Of a DNA stretch of 42,583 bases, positions 16,939 through 25,357 are shown piece after piece (position 1 is the first letter of the stretch; each line of letters opens with the position of its first letter). The DNA is from Absicoccus porci (GTDB lineage: Bacteria > Bacillota_I > Bacilli_A > Erysipelotrichales > Erysipelotrichaceae). The stretch covers positions 1-42,583 of the forward strand of contig NZ_RJQC01000001.1 of the NCBI RefSeq assembly GCF_003725415.1. The letters are read 5' to 3'. Under the pieces are notes generated by a model. That model worked only from the letters and a program-made list of their open reading frames with translations. It was not told where the DNA came from and searched no databases. The position numbers and the translations under genes were made by a program.

Positions 16939-18279
16939 ATGAGAGAAAATAAGTTAGGGACTTGGCCCATTCCCAAGTTATTAGTCAATATGTCGGTGCC
17001 AATGATGATTTCTTTTTTTATCCAGGCCCTCTACAACATTGTAGATTCAATGTTTGTAGCCCAAATTTCCGAGAATGCCTTGACGGCGGTTTCTTTAGCG
17101 TTTCCGATGCAACAAGTTGCCAATGCGATTGCGGTTGGCATTGGTGTAGGTATGAGTGCGCTGGTGCCCCATTATATTGGTCTAAAAAAAGAAAAGCGGG
17201 CCAATCAAGTGGCCCATACAGGAATTTTTTTGAACTTGTGTTTTGCGGGGTTGTTCATTGTTTTAGGCGCTTTATTTGCCCAAAAGATTTATTTGGTCCA
17301 AACCAATGTACCGGAAATCGTGCAGGGGGGCACCATTTATTTACGCATTGTCTGGTGTGTAGGAATTGGTGTTTTCTTTTGCCAATATTTTGAAAAGATG
17401 TTGGTATGTACGGGAAATCCTTTATTAGCAATGATTTCTCAAGCTTCGGGTGCCCTCTTTAATATTGTATTTGATCCCTTATTGATTTTTGGGATTGGTC
17501 CTTTTCCACAATGGGGGATTGCTGGAGCCGCTATAGCGACGGTTGGCGGCCAATTGTTTTCCACTTGTATTGGTTTTTTCATGAATCATCATAAGAATCA
17601 TTGGATTCATTTTCAATGGTCTTTGATTCGATTTCAACCGGATGTTGCTAAGGAAATCTTTCGTGTAGGTATACCTAGTATGGTCACAATTGGCTTGAAT
17701 TCCGCAACGTCCTTTTGTGTCAATATGATCATTTTAGGCTATAGCACCACAGCAACGGCTGTTTATGGCATTTGGTTAAAGCTACAGAATTTTTGTTGTA
17801 TGCCTTTATTTGGCTTAAACAATGGAATGATCCCTATCTTATCGTATAACTTGGCCCAGGATAAAAAAGATCGGGTAAAACAAACGAGTCAATTGGCATT
17901 TCGTTTCGCGCTTGTCTTGATGGTATGTGTGATGATCATCTTGGAAGCTTTTCCACAACCATTCTTACAAATGTACAATGCTTCCGATCACATGTTAGAT
18001 ATTGGTATTGTTGCTTTGCGTATTTGTGTGGCTTCTTTACCCTTTGCTTCCATCAGCTTGATTCGTTCGACGGCTATGCAAGCTCTGGAACATGCTCGCT
18101 ATACCTTGATCGTTAATATACTTCGTCAATTTTTGATCATTGTGCCGGCTTTTTATCTGTTGTCGACCTTGTTTCATCAATTGCAGTATATTTGGTGGGC
18201 TGTACCAATCACTGAAGTCATTTGTGCGTATATTTCCATTTATTATTATCGTAAAATGGAAAAGAATCTCCAGCTTTAG
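16939..18279 (+). CDS. MATE-family multidrug/sodium antiporter
   Basis: A 446-residue membrane protein with twelve hydrophobic segments in two halves. Family features are KLLVNMSVPMMISFFIQALYNIVDSMFVAQ at the N-terminus, AVSLAFPMQQ, and in the second half GIPSMVTIGLNSATSF and GLNNGMIPILSYN. It probably exports cationic drugs or metabolites using a Na+ or H+ gradient. The start is the first ATG after the TATAAT at 16925, with no ribosome site upstream. The stop codon overlaps the convergent azlD stop (18276-18279), with no hairpin between them. Confidence 0.92.
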   Translation: MRENKLGTWPIPKLLVNMSVPMMISFFIQALYNIVDSMFVAQISENALTAVSLAFPMQQVANAIAVGIGVGMSALVPHYIGLKKEKRANQVAHTGIFLNLCFAGLFIVLGALFAQKIYLVQTNVPEIVQGGTIYLRIVWCVGIGVFFCQYFEKMLVCTGNPLLAMISQASGALFNIVFDPLLIFGIGPFPQWGIAGAAIATVGGQLFSTCIGFFMNHHKNHWIHFQWSLIRFQPDVAKEIFRVGIPSMVTIGLNSATSFCVNMIILGYSTTATAVYGIWLKLQNFCCMPLFGLNNGMIPILSYNLAQDKKDRVKQTSQLAFRFALVLMVCVMIILEAFPQPFLQMYNASDHMLDIGIVALRICVASLPFASISLIRSTAMQALEHARYTLIVNILRQFLIIVPAFYLLSTLFHQLQYIWWAVPITEVICAYISIYYYRKMEKNLQL

Positions 18280-18566
18280 ATCAAGAACCAGACTAAAAGA
18301 CAACAAGCCAGGGCCACTTGAAATAAGGAAGCGCCCAGCCAGGATAAGACAATGCCAACGATCAAAGCTACACTTCCTGCCATAGGATTATTGGTGGCAT
18401 GAAGGATCGTTGGAAAGGTCATGACACTTAAGGTTACATAGGGCACGTAATACAAAAACGATTGGATGAATGTATTTTGTATGGGTTTGCGAATCAGGGT
18501 CAATGGTAGGGCGCGAATGATAAAGCTTGTCAATGCGGCCAAGGCAATATAAATAGGAATGCTCAT
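18276..18566 (-). CDS. azlD: AzlD-family branched-chain amino-acid transport protein
   Basis: A 96-residue membrane protein with four hydrophobic helices, matching AzlD: FIIRALPLTLIRKP near the start, FLYYVPYVTLSVMTFP in the middle. AzlD partners AzlC to export branched-chain amino acids or analogues. ATG 18566 is chosen because AAAGGAG lies just upstream and it overlaps the azlC stop as ATGA; a longer in-frame start would lie in azlC without a ribosome site. Its 3' end overlaps the MATE stop by three bases. Confidence 0.9.
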   Translation of the reverse strand: MSIPIYIALAALTSFIIRALPLTLIRKPIQNTFIQSFLYYVPYVTLSVMTFPTILHATNNPMAGSVALIVGIVLSWLGASLFQVALACCLLVWFLI

Positions 18567-19255
18567 GAGGTCTCCTTTCGAGGAAATAAGCAAGCAGCCA
18601 ACGTGGAAATCAATAGAGTCAAAATAATGGTTTTGGTGCTATCAGAAGGCAGGAATTGATCCCAAAGCCAACTAGCGATAAAGGAAACAATGACCACATA
18701 TCTGACGATGTGGTCTTTTTTTGTGGCCGGAATGATCACGGCAAGAAACATGCCATAAAGAGCAACACCTAAAGCCGTTACGATATGGCTAGGTAGGATA
18801 TTGCCGGCAATAACACCAAACATGGTACCAAAAGCCCAGCCAGGTAGGGCAACGCTATAGGCTCCATACATATAATAAGGTCCATAGGTATGGATCTTGG
18901 CAATGCCAATGCCAAAGAGTTCATCGGTAACGTCATACGCAATGAGCAAGCGATGGAATAAGGATGTATTGGCATCCAGTCGTTGGGCTAAAGAAGCACT
19001 CATTAAAAAATAACGGGCATTGGTGATCAAAGTGGCGATGACCATTTCCAAATAGGTGGCATGGGCAGCAATAACAGTAAAGGCTACGTATTCGCCGGCG
19101 GAGGCATTACAGAAAAAACTAATGAAAAAACCTTGTAGTGAGTTTAATCCTGCGTTCTTAGCAGCAATGCCCAAAGAGAAGCCCACGGCAAAATATCCCA
19201 ACATGATGGGGATGGCATCAACCAGTCCGGTTTGAAAGGCAGTTCTTTTATTCAT
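18563..19255 (-). CDS. azlC: AzlC-family branched-chain amino-acid exporter subunit
   Basis: A 230-residue membrane protein with six or more helices and AzlC features: GLVDAIPIMLGYFAVGFSLGIAAKNAGLN at the start, SAGEYVAFTVIAAHATYLEMV and ITNARYFLMSASLAQR. It forms the large subunit with AzlD, encoded directly downstream with a 4-base overlap. The ATG at 19255 has no ribosome site and sits seven bases after a TATACT box, so this operon also appears leaderless. Confidence 0.92.
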   Translation of the reverse strand: MNKRTAFQTGLVDAIPIMLGYFAVGFSLGIAAKNAGLNSLQGFFISFFCNASAGEYVAFTVIAAHATYLEMVIATLITNARYFLMSASLAQRLDANTSLFHRLLIAYDVTDELFGIGIAKIHTYGPYYMYGAYSVALPGWAFGTMFGVIAGNILPSHIVTALGVALYGMFLAVIIPATKKDHIVRYVVIVSFIASWLWDQFLPSDSTKTIILTLLISTLAACLFPRKETS

Positions 19256-19262
19256 ATCTTTA

Positions 19263-19291
19263 AGTATAGAACATAAACGGAAATCCGTAAA
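19263..19291 (-). promoter_or_regulatory. Promoter of azlCD, seven bases before the start codon
   Basis: On the minus strand TTTACG (19291-19286), a 17-base spacer and TATACT (19268-19263) are followed by seven bases and the azlC ATG. The predicted transcript starts at or beside the start codon. Confidence 0.65.
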
Positions 19292-19338
19292 ATGATAACG
19301 TTTTCTTAAGAATTTACATGGATTTATTTAAGTCACAG

Positions 19339-19365
19339 TTGAAAAATAATTAATAAAACTATAAT
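19339..19365 (+). promoter_or_regulatory. Candidate promoter of the surface-glycan locus
   Basis: TTGAAA (19339-19344) and TATAAT (19360-19365) lie upstream of the dehydratase gene. The 15-base spacer is short, so the -35 call is weak. A small GCATG...CATGC inverted repeat (about 19374-19389) covers the likely start of transcription. Confidence 0.45.
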
Positions 19366-19427
19366 ATATAGAAGCATGCAATATCATGCAGAATTAAATG
19401 AATTGAGAGAGATAGAAAGATTGGATC

Positions 19428-21344
19428 ATGGAAGAGAAGTCAAGAGGATATCGTTTTAAACATACAAGATGGATGTTAGTATTCTATGATTGTGTCGTAT
19501 TAGCATTCGTTATTTTTATATTGTTGATTTTGTATCATGGCAACATGAAACTAGAGTTCAGTGATATACTTGCCCAAGTATGTCTTTTTGTTGTGTCGAT
19601 TTTTCCCATTCGTTTAGTTGGTAAAGTCTATCGTCAAGTATGGCGTTTTGGTGGGATTGAAAGTTACATTCGTTTGTTGATCACGGATACATTGGCTTTT
19701 TTATTGTGCCTGTGTCTTGAATTTATCTTGCCAGTTCAACGGCTTGCCTTTGCACATTTATTATCGATTTTTAGTTGCAACCTATTGATTTGTATTGCGA
19801 TGCGTATGATGTATCGATATTCCTATAAGTTTAGTAATCAGGATACCGCGTTGGGTAAATTTTTATCGTTGTTGCTGCATGTGTTTTCGAATATTGAAAC
19901 CACGGATGAAAAAGAAAACAAGAAGATCAAGGTTGCCATCGTGGGTGCAGGCAATGCCGGTGTGAATTTAGCGAATGATTTAATGAATAATGAAGAATCT
20001 TCGTATGTGCCTCGTTGTTTTATTGATGTGAATCAAGATAAGGTGGGTCGTGAAATCAATGGTATTCCAGTGTGGAGCGAAGATGAAACGACTTTAAAAC
20101 AATTGGATATCTATGAAGTGCAAGAAATCTTTTTTGCGATTCCTTCGATGCCACAAAAACGTAAAAAAGAATTGTATAACTATTATAAAAATGCGGGATA
20201 TAAATTAAAGGTTTATGATTATCCTGTTGCGTATTCGCCTGGAAACAAACGGCAATTGCGTGAATTTGATATTGAAGAGTTGTTGTTTCGAAAACCCATC
20301 GTGGTCATGGATGAAAAAACCTATGTTTATTATAAAGATAAAGTCGTATTGATCACGGGTGGCGGTGGATCGATTGGTTCGGAATTGTGTCGTCAATTAG
20401 CGAAGATGGAACCAAAACAAATCATCATTTTCGATATCTATGAAAATGGAGCGTATGAGGTCCAACAGGAATTGAAGTTTGTGTATAAAAATCAATTGGA
20501 TCTTCGTATCGAGATTGGTTCGATCACGCATAAAAAAACACTAAAAAAAGTGTTTGAAAAATATCATCCGCAAATTGTGATCAATGCAGCTGCTCATAAA
20601 CATGTGCCATTGATGGAAAGCAATTGTGTGGAAGCTATTTATAATAATGTCTTTGGTACAAAGAACTTGATCGAAGTGTGTGAAGAATATCATGTTGAAC
20701 GTTTCATGATGGTCTCTACCGATAAGGCAGTCAATCCAACCAATGTGATGGGTGCGACCAAACGTATGTGTGAAATGATGATACAAAGTGCGAGTACTTG
20801 GGGAACGGTCAAATACAGTGCTACCCGCTTTGGGAATGTACTTGGCAGTGCCGGTTCAGTCATTCCTTTGTTTAAACGACAAATTGCCAATGGTGGTCCG
20901 GTAACGGTCACCGATAAACGTATCATTCGTTATTTTATGACCATTCCTGAAGCGAGTCAGCTTGTCTTACAAAGTGGTGCCCTAGCCAAGAATGGGGAAT
21001 TATTTGTATTGGATATGGGCAAACCGGTGAAGATCTGGGATCTAGCCGAAAGTATGATTCGCTTATCTGGTGTTCAAAATGTGCAAATCATTGAGACTGG
21101 ATTGCGACCAGGGGAAAAATTGTATGAAGAACTTCTGGTAAAAACCGAAGAATTAGATCGAACAGAAAACAGTTTGATCTTTATCGAAAGGGATAAACCA
21201 CTTTCAAAAGATCAAATCAATGACAAGTTAGAAATCCTACAACAAGCCATTGAAAATGAAGATGATGACAAGGCAAGAGAAGCACTCAGAAGTGTAGTAC
21301 CTACCTTTAAAAGACCGGATGAAGTGAATATAGAGATGGCATAA
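19428..21344 (+). CDS. Membrane-bound UDP-GlcNAc 4,6-dehydratase (PglF/CapD type)
   Basis: A 638-residue protein. Residues 15-130 carry four membrane helices. Residues 168-265 form a CoA-binding-like Rossmann domain (GAGNAG at 173-178). Residues 305-600 form the catalytic SDR domain with GGGGSIG (311-317), TDK at 431-433 and MGATK at 441-445, where Met replaces the usual Tyr, as in UDP-GlcNAc 4,6-dehydratases. It would make the UDP-4-keto-6-deoxy sugar that an aminotransferase converts toward diacetylbacillosamine. Base use matches the chromosomal genes to its left. A fragment of a diverged homologue lies at 22821-23350. Start ATG 19428 has only a weak GAAAGA site. Confidence 0.88.
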   Translation: MEEKSRGYRFKHTRWMLVFYDCVVLAFVIFILLILYHGNMKLEFSDILAQVCLFVVSIFPIRLVGKVYRQVWRFGGIESYIRLLITDTLAFLLCLCLEFILPVQRLAFAHLLSIFSCNLLICIAMRMMYRYSYKFSNQDTALGKFLSLLLHVFSNIETTDEKENKKIKVAIVGAGNAGVNLANDLMNNEESSYVPRCFIDVNQDKVGREINGIPVWSEDETTLKQLDIYEVQEIFFAIPSMPQKRKKELYNYYKNAGYKLKVYDYPVAYSPGNKRQLREFDIEELLFRKPIVVMDEKTYVYYKDKVVLITGGGGSIGSELCRQLAKMEPKQIIIFDIYENGAYEVQQELKFVYKNQLDLRIEIGSITHKKTLKKVFEKYHPQIVINAAAHKHVPLMESNCVEAIYNNVFGTKNLIEVCEEYHVERFMMVSTDKAVNPTNVMGATKRMCEMMIQSASTWGTVKYSATRFGNVLGSAGSVIPLFKRQIANGGPVTVTDKRIIRYFMTIPEASQLVLQSGALAKNGELFVLDMGKPVKIWDLAESMIRLSGVQNVQIIETGLRPGEKLYEELLVKTEELDRTENSLIFIERDKPLSKDQINDKLEILQQAIENEDDDKAREALRSVVPTFKRPDEVNIEMA

Positions 21345-21377
21345 TTATCGTAAACAAAATAAAGGAGGAAGTAGCAC

Positions 21378-22006
21378 ATGGATAAAAGAAAGAAAAAAAA
21401 GATTATTGGTATTACAACAGTAGCTATGGGTGCTACTTTTGTTGGTCTGACGTATTTTGCGAAAAAGCAGAAACCAAACTCTATATTTGAAAATGATCCG
21501 AATCAAAAAAATCCTCTCGAAGGAAAACGAGTTATTTTTGTGGAAGATGAAAAGGATAAAGAAAATGCGGATGGAATAAAAGGTCACTTAGTTGAAATTG
21601 GTGATTCTTTATACCGCCCTTTTTTTATGAAAAATATATCAAACGTGGAATGGATGTCCTTCTTTCCTTTGGTGGTTTGGTTGTATTGAGCCCGATTATG
21701 GGAACGATTGCACTAGCTATCAAATTGGAAGATCCAGGTCCCGTATTATTTACCCAAAAACGATTGGGACAGAATAAGCAATATTTTAAGTTGCATAAAT
21801 TCCGTTCCATGAAAATGTCTACACCACATGATGTACCAACCCATATGTTGGATAATCCAGATCAATATATCACAAAAATTAGAAAATTCATTCGTGCCCA
21901 TTCCTTAGATGAATTACCACAAATCTGGGATATATTTATTGGAGATAGCGGTATAATAGGGACAACCAAGAAAAACCTTGATTTTACAAGGGTTTCGCTG
22001 GCTTAG
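21378..22006 (+). pseudogene. Initiating sugar transferase, frameshifted and truncated
   Basis: After a strong AAAGGAGGAAG site the ATG at 21378 opens a protein with a membrane helix (ITTVAMGATFVGLTYF). The frame leaves the homology at the T7 run 21620-21626. Adding one T continues it as YEKYIKRGMDVLLSFGGLVVLSP, then QKRLGQNKQYFKLHKFRSM and SLDELPQIWDIFIGD, the core of the bacterial sugar transferase family. Homology ends near 21950, before the conserved GPRP and the last ~60 residues; unrelated codons run to a stop at 22006. This was probably the native first-sugar transferase, cut off when foreign DNA was joined here and replaced by the intact gene at 24697. Confidence 0.78.
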
Positions 22007-22235
22007 TCGAATCTGGTTATGATGATTTTTCTGCATGGTTGTGTCGGGTGAGTAGCGGAAATATGAAAATTGAATGGTTTCTTGGATGCTTATTTTGACC
22101 CACACTATAAGCCGAAAAATTATGATAAGGAGGTTTGAACTAGCCTGCGAATGATCTTTAAATAGAACATTCACAGGCTAGTTGTCGTGTTAGAGAAACG
22201 TCCTATTTAAATAAGAAGAAAAATATTTTTAACTT
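22007..22235. other. Junction segment between native and foreign glycan DNA
   Basis: No complete gene. It carries the tail of a short open frame ending near 22137 (YFDPHYKPKNYDKEV, origin not recognised) and the inverted repeat at 22138-22183. Base composition and codon style change across it. No transposase is recognisable. Confidence 0.5.
22138..22183. repeat. 16-bp inverted repeat at the mosaic junction
   Basis: The arm at 22138-22153 (AACTAGCCTGCGAATG) and its complement at 22168-22183 differ at one position, with a 14-base loop. There is no T-run after it on the plus strand. It may be a terminator or a recombination or element-end sequence. Confidence 0.6.
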
Positions 22236-22253
22236 ATGAGGAGGGTGTTGAGA

Positions 22254-22761
22254 ATGGGAAAGAAATTACTGATTGTTGCCTCTAAAAGATATGGAGATTA
22301 TGTAAAGGAAATAGCAGAGTCAATGGGCTGCTTTGAGGCAATCTCCTTTGTAGATAACGACAGAGAAGGTGCTATTGGAAAACTGGAAGAAGTAGAAACT
22401 CTTTATCCAGAATATAGATATGCAATAGCAGCATGTGATGATGGAGCAGAAAGACTTGAATGGAACAAGAAATTAGAAGCACTTTATTTCCAGTTTTAGC
22501 CCATATGGATTCTACAATTTCTCCATCAGCTAACTTAATGCTTGGTTGCATTGTTGAGCCGAGAGTAGTTGTTGGTTGTGGAAGCACTATCGGTCAGGCA
22601 ACGGTTGTAGGTGCCAATACAGTAGTGGAGTCATATAGCTTTATTGGAGATGGCTGACATTAAGATCTGGAACAATTGTGAAATCAACGAGCGCACTTGA
22701 AATTGGCACTGAAACAGAGCAGGGAATTGTTTTGTTTACACCACTTACAAGCAAACAGTGA
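22254..22761 (+). pseudogene. PglD/NeuD-like sugar acyltransferase, broken by two frameshifts
   Basis: ATG 22254 follows a strong GAGGAGGG site. Residues 1-75 match the N-terminal Rossmann-like domain of PglD/NeuD proteins (KLLIVASKRYGDY, then ISFVDNDREGAIGKLEEV). The frame stops at 22497-22499. One extra T in the run 22487-22489 continues it with VLAHMDSTISPSANLMLGCIVEPRVVVGCGSTIGQATVVGANTVV, the left-handed beta-helix hexapeptide repeats. A second shift near 22657-22670 continues with RSGTIVKSTSALEIG to a stop at 22759-22761. With one base restored at each point the length is 170 codons. It would have acetylated the 4-amino sugar after the PglE step; as sequenced it is dead. The tandem-GNAT protein at 25358 might substitute (speculative). 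Confidence 0.7.
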
Positions 22762-22820
22762 AAAAATAAAAAGTGAAAGGAAGAAACCGTCCCGGTTTTT
22801 GTGGGGGAACACAATGAATA

Positions 22821-23350
22821 GTCAATGCTACACGATTTGGAAATGTATTGGGCAGTGCAGGATCAGTTATTCCGTTGTTTAAACGTCAGATTGCTAACGG
22901 TGGTCCTGTCACAGTTACCGACAAGAGAATCATCAGGTATTTCATGACAATTTCGGAAGCATCACAGCTTGTTCTTCAGAGTGGAGCGATTGCAAGCAAC
23001 GGAGAATTATTTGTTCTAGATATGGGACCGCCAGTTAAGATTATGGATCTGGCGGAAAATATGATCCGTTTATCTGGTGTCCAGGGAATTGAAATTATTG
23101 AAACGGGATTAAGACCAGGAGAAAAACTGTATGAGGAGTTATTGGTTAAAACAGAGGAACTGGATAAAACCGATAATAGCATGATTTTTATTGAAAGAGA
23201 TACAGCTTTAAATAAAGAAGAGATTTATAAAAAATCAAAGTTCTTAGAGATGCCTGTGATACAGGTGATGATTTGATTGCAAAAGAAGCTCTCCGAAGTG
23301 TTGTACCAACATTTAAGACACCAGAAGAGGTAAACAAAGAGATTGCATAA
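22821..23350 (+). pseudogene. C-terminal fragment of a second PglF/CapD-type dehydratase
   Basis: Homology to the dehydratase at 19428 begins abruptly at [13 protein letters not shown] and runs to the C-terminus; the first ~465 residues, including the membrane and nucleotide-binding parts, are missing. Protein identity is high ([22 protein letters not shown] is shared), but third positions differ throughout, so it is a foreign homologue, not a local copy. The frame breaks at the A6 run 23229-23234; one more A restores KEALRSVVPTFKTPEEVNKEIA and a stop at 23348-23350, 177 codons in all. It marks the 5' edge of the incoming cluster, whose own dehydratase was deleted while the native one was kept. 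Confidence 0.82.
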
Positions 23351-23393
23351 AGAATAACCACAACATGGAGCGATATAAAAGAGGTAATTACAT

Positions 23394-24677
23394 ATGTTTA
23401 AAGAGAACAATAATTTTGAAAAATTTGAATCAAAAGTTTGGTTGAGCAGTCCGACTATGCATGGTCCGGAAATTGAATATGTGAAAGAAGCGTATGAAAC
23501 AAACTGGATGTCCACAGTTGGTAAGAATATCAATGAAGTAGAAAGAATGGCATGTGAATATATCGGTTGCAAATACGCAGTTGCATTATCAGCAGGAACA
23601 GCGTCCTTACATTTGGCAATGAAACTGGCAGGTATTGAAGCATATGGTATGCCAAAGGTTGGGCATGGTGCATTAGAGGGAAAGAAAGTATTTTGCTCTG
23701 ATATGACATTTGATGCAACTGTAAATCCGGTAGTTTATGAAGGCGGAGAGCCGGTGTTTATTGATACAGAGTATGACACCTGGAATATGGACCCGGTTGC
23801 ATTAGAAAAGGCATTTGAAATTTATCCGGATACAAAGGTTGTGGTTGTTGCACATCTTTATGGAACTCCGGGTAAAGTTGATGAGTTAAATACAATTATT
23901 AAAAAGCATGGTGCCATTTTAGTAGAAGATGCAGCAGAATCTATGGGAGCTACATATAAAGGCGTGCAGACTGGTACATTTGGAAAATATAACACAATTT
24001 CTTTTAATGGAAATAAGATTATTACTGGTAGTGCTGGTGGATGCTTCCTGACAGATGATGAAGAAGCTGCAAATAAGGTTCGTAAGTGGTCAACTCAGGC
24101 GAGAGAAAATGCTGCATGGTATCAGCATGAAGAACTGGGATACAACTATCGGATGAGTAATGTGGTTGCTGGTGTTGTTCGTGGACAGTTTCCTTATCTG
24201 AAAGAGCATATTGAGCAGAAGAAAGCAATTTATGAGAGATATAAAGAGGGCTTAAAAGGACTGCCAGTATCTATGAACCCAATGGATCTGGAAAATTCTG
24301 AACCAAATTACTGGTTGTCTTGTCTGATTATTGATAAGGAAGCAATGTGCAAACAGGTTCGTGGTGAGCAGGATGTGTGCTATGTAAAAGAAACAGGAAA
24401 GTCTTGTCCAACAGAAATTCTGGAAGCGATTGCATCTATTAATGCTGAGGGGCGTCCAATTTGGAAACCAATGCATATGCAGCCGATTTATCGTTTGAAT
24501 CCATTTGTTGTCAGAGATGGAAACGGACGTGCCAGATCAAATGCGTATATTGCAGGCGGAGTAGCTGATGTAGGTATGGATATTTTTACAAGAGGATTAT
24601 GTCTGCCAAGTGACAATAAAATGACCGTAGAGCAGCAGGAGAGAATAATAAAAGTGATAAGAGCTTGCTTTATGTAA
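23394..24677 (+). CDS. DegT/DnrJ-family sugar aminotransferase (PglE-like)
   Basis: A 427-residue PLP enzyme of the DegT/DnrJ/EryC1/StrS family. The cofactor lysine is Lys208 in SFNGNKIITGSAGG. EDAAESMGA (178-186) is the PLP-ring block, and the substrate N-terminus WLSSPTMHGPEIEYVKEA is typical of PglE/LegC-like members. It should transfer the amino group from glutamate to C4 of the UDP-4-keto-6-deoxy-GlcNAc made by the dehydratase at 19428. The ribosome site is AAGAGG. It is the first intact gene of the foreign part and lies next to the PglC-like transferase, so the bacillosamine route is complete except for the broken acetyltransferase. Confidence 0.88.
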   Translation: MFKENNNFEKFESKVWLSSPTMHGPEIEYVKEAYETNWMSTVGKNINEVERMACEYIGCKYAVALSAGTASLHLAMKLAGIEAYGMPKVGHGALEGKKVFCSDMTFDATVNPVVYEGGEPVFIDTEYDTWNMDPVALEKAFEIYPDTKVVVVAHLYGTPGKVDELNTIIKKHGAILVEDAAESMGATYKGVQTGTFGKYNTISFNGNKIITGSAGGCFLTDDEEAANKVRKWSTQARENAAWYQHEELGYNYRMSNVVAGVVRGQFPYLKEHIEQKKAIYERYKEGLKGLPVSMNPMDLENSEPNYWLSCLIIDKEAMCKQVRGEQDVCYVKETGKSCPTEILEAIASINAEGRPIWKPMHMQPIYRLNPFVVRDGNGRARSNAYIAGGVADVGMDIFTRGLCLPSDNKMTVEQQERIIKVIRACFM

Positions 24678-24696
24678 AAAATGAGGGATGAAAACT

Positions 24697-25356
24697 ATGG
24701 AAAAGAAACACCAACCATATGGAATATATGAAAAATATGTCAAAAGAATTTTAGATATTATATGTTCATTGATTGTAATTATTCTTTTTGGATGGCTATT
24801 TATTATAGTTGCATTTTTAGTGAGATTCAAATTGGGGAGTCCAATTATTTTTAAGCAACCTAGACCAGGAAAAAATGGTGAAATTTTTAATTTGTACAAA
24901 TTCCGTACTATGACAGATGATAGAGATGAAAAAGGTGAATTGCTGCCGGATGCTCAACGTTTAACTTCCTTTGGAAGATGGCTAAGAAGTACGAGTTTAG
25001 ATGAATTGCCAGAAGTTTTTTGTATACTGATTGGCACTATGAGCCTAATTGGACCAAGACCTTTGGCGGTAAAGTATCTACCTTATTACAATGAATATGA
25101 AATGCATCGTCATGATGTAAGACCGGGATTAACTGGATTGGCTCAAGTTAATGGAAGAAATTTCGTCAATTGGGATGAAAGATTTGCGTATGATGTTAAA
25201 TATGTAAATAAAATAACCTTTTGGAATGATTTGAAAATTATATTTTTAACTATAAAAGCGGTCGTAAAAAGAACTGGAATTGAAGCCTGCGGTAGCTTTA
25301 CATTACAGGATTTTGATGAATATAGACAGAATCAGATAAAGCATGGAGAACAATAG
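24697..25356 (+). CDS. PglC-like phosphoglycosyl transferase
   Basis: A 219-residue sugar transferase, predicted to move phospho-diacetylbacillosamine or a similar phosphosugar from UDP to undecaprenyl phosphate, the first step of glycan assembly. There is one N-terminal reentrant hydrophobic segment (ILDIICSLIVIILFGWLFIIVAFLV), then QPRPGKNGEIFNLYKFRTM, the catalytic Asp-Glu pair in SLDELPE, and SLIGPRPLAVKYLP and DVRPGLTGLAQVNGRN. The length is the short PglC type with no extra membrane domain. ATG 24697 is preferred over 24688 because GAGGG is properly spaced from it. The stop lies between two candidate starts of the next gene. Confidence 0.9.
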   Translation: MEKKHQPYGIYEKYVKRILDIICSLIVIILFGWLFIIVAFLVRFKLGSPIIFKQPRPGKNGEIFNLYKFRTMTDDRDEKGELLPDAQRLTSFGRWLRSTSLDELPEVFCILIGTMSLIGPRPLAVKYLPYYNEYEMHRHDVRPGLTGLAQVNGRNFVNWDERFAYDVKYVNKITFWNDLKIIFLTIKAVVKRTGIEACGSFTLQDFDEYRQNQIKHGEQ

Positions 25357-25357
25357 A

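Noticed and set aside
21976..21991. CCTTG/CAAGG hairpin with flanking A and T runs inside the truncated sugar transferase tail
   Set aside because: A 5-bp stem with a G mismatch and no proper T-run; too weak to call a terminator.
19428..23350. Recent tandem duplication of the dehydratase gene
   Set aside because: Proteins are similar but synonymous positions differ throughout, so the fragment is a foreign homologue, not a local copy.
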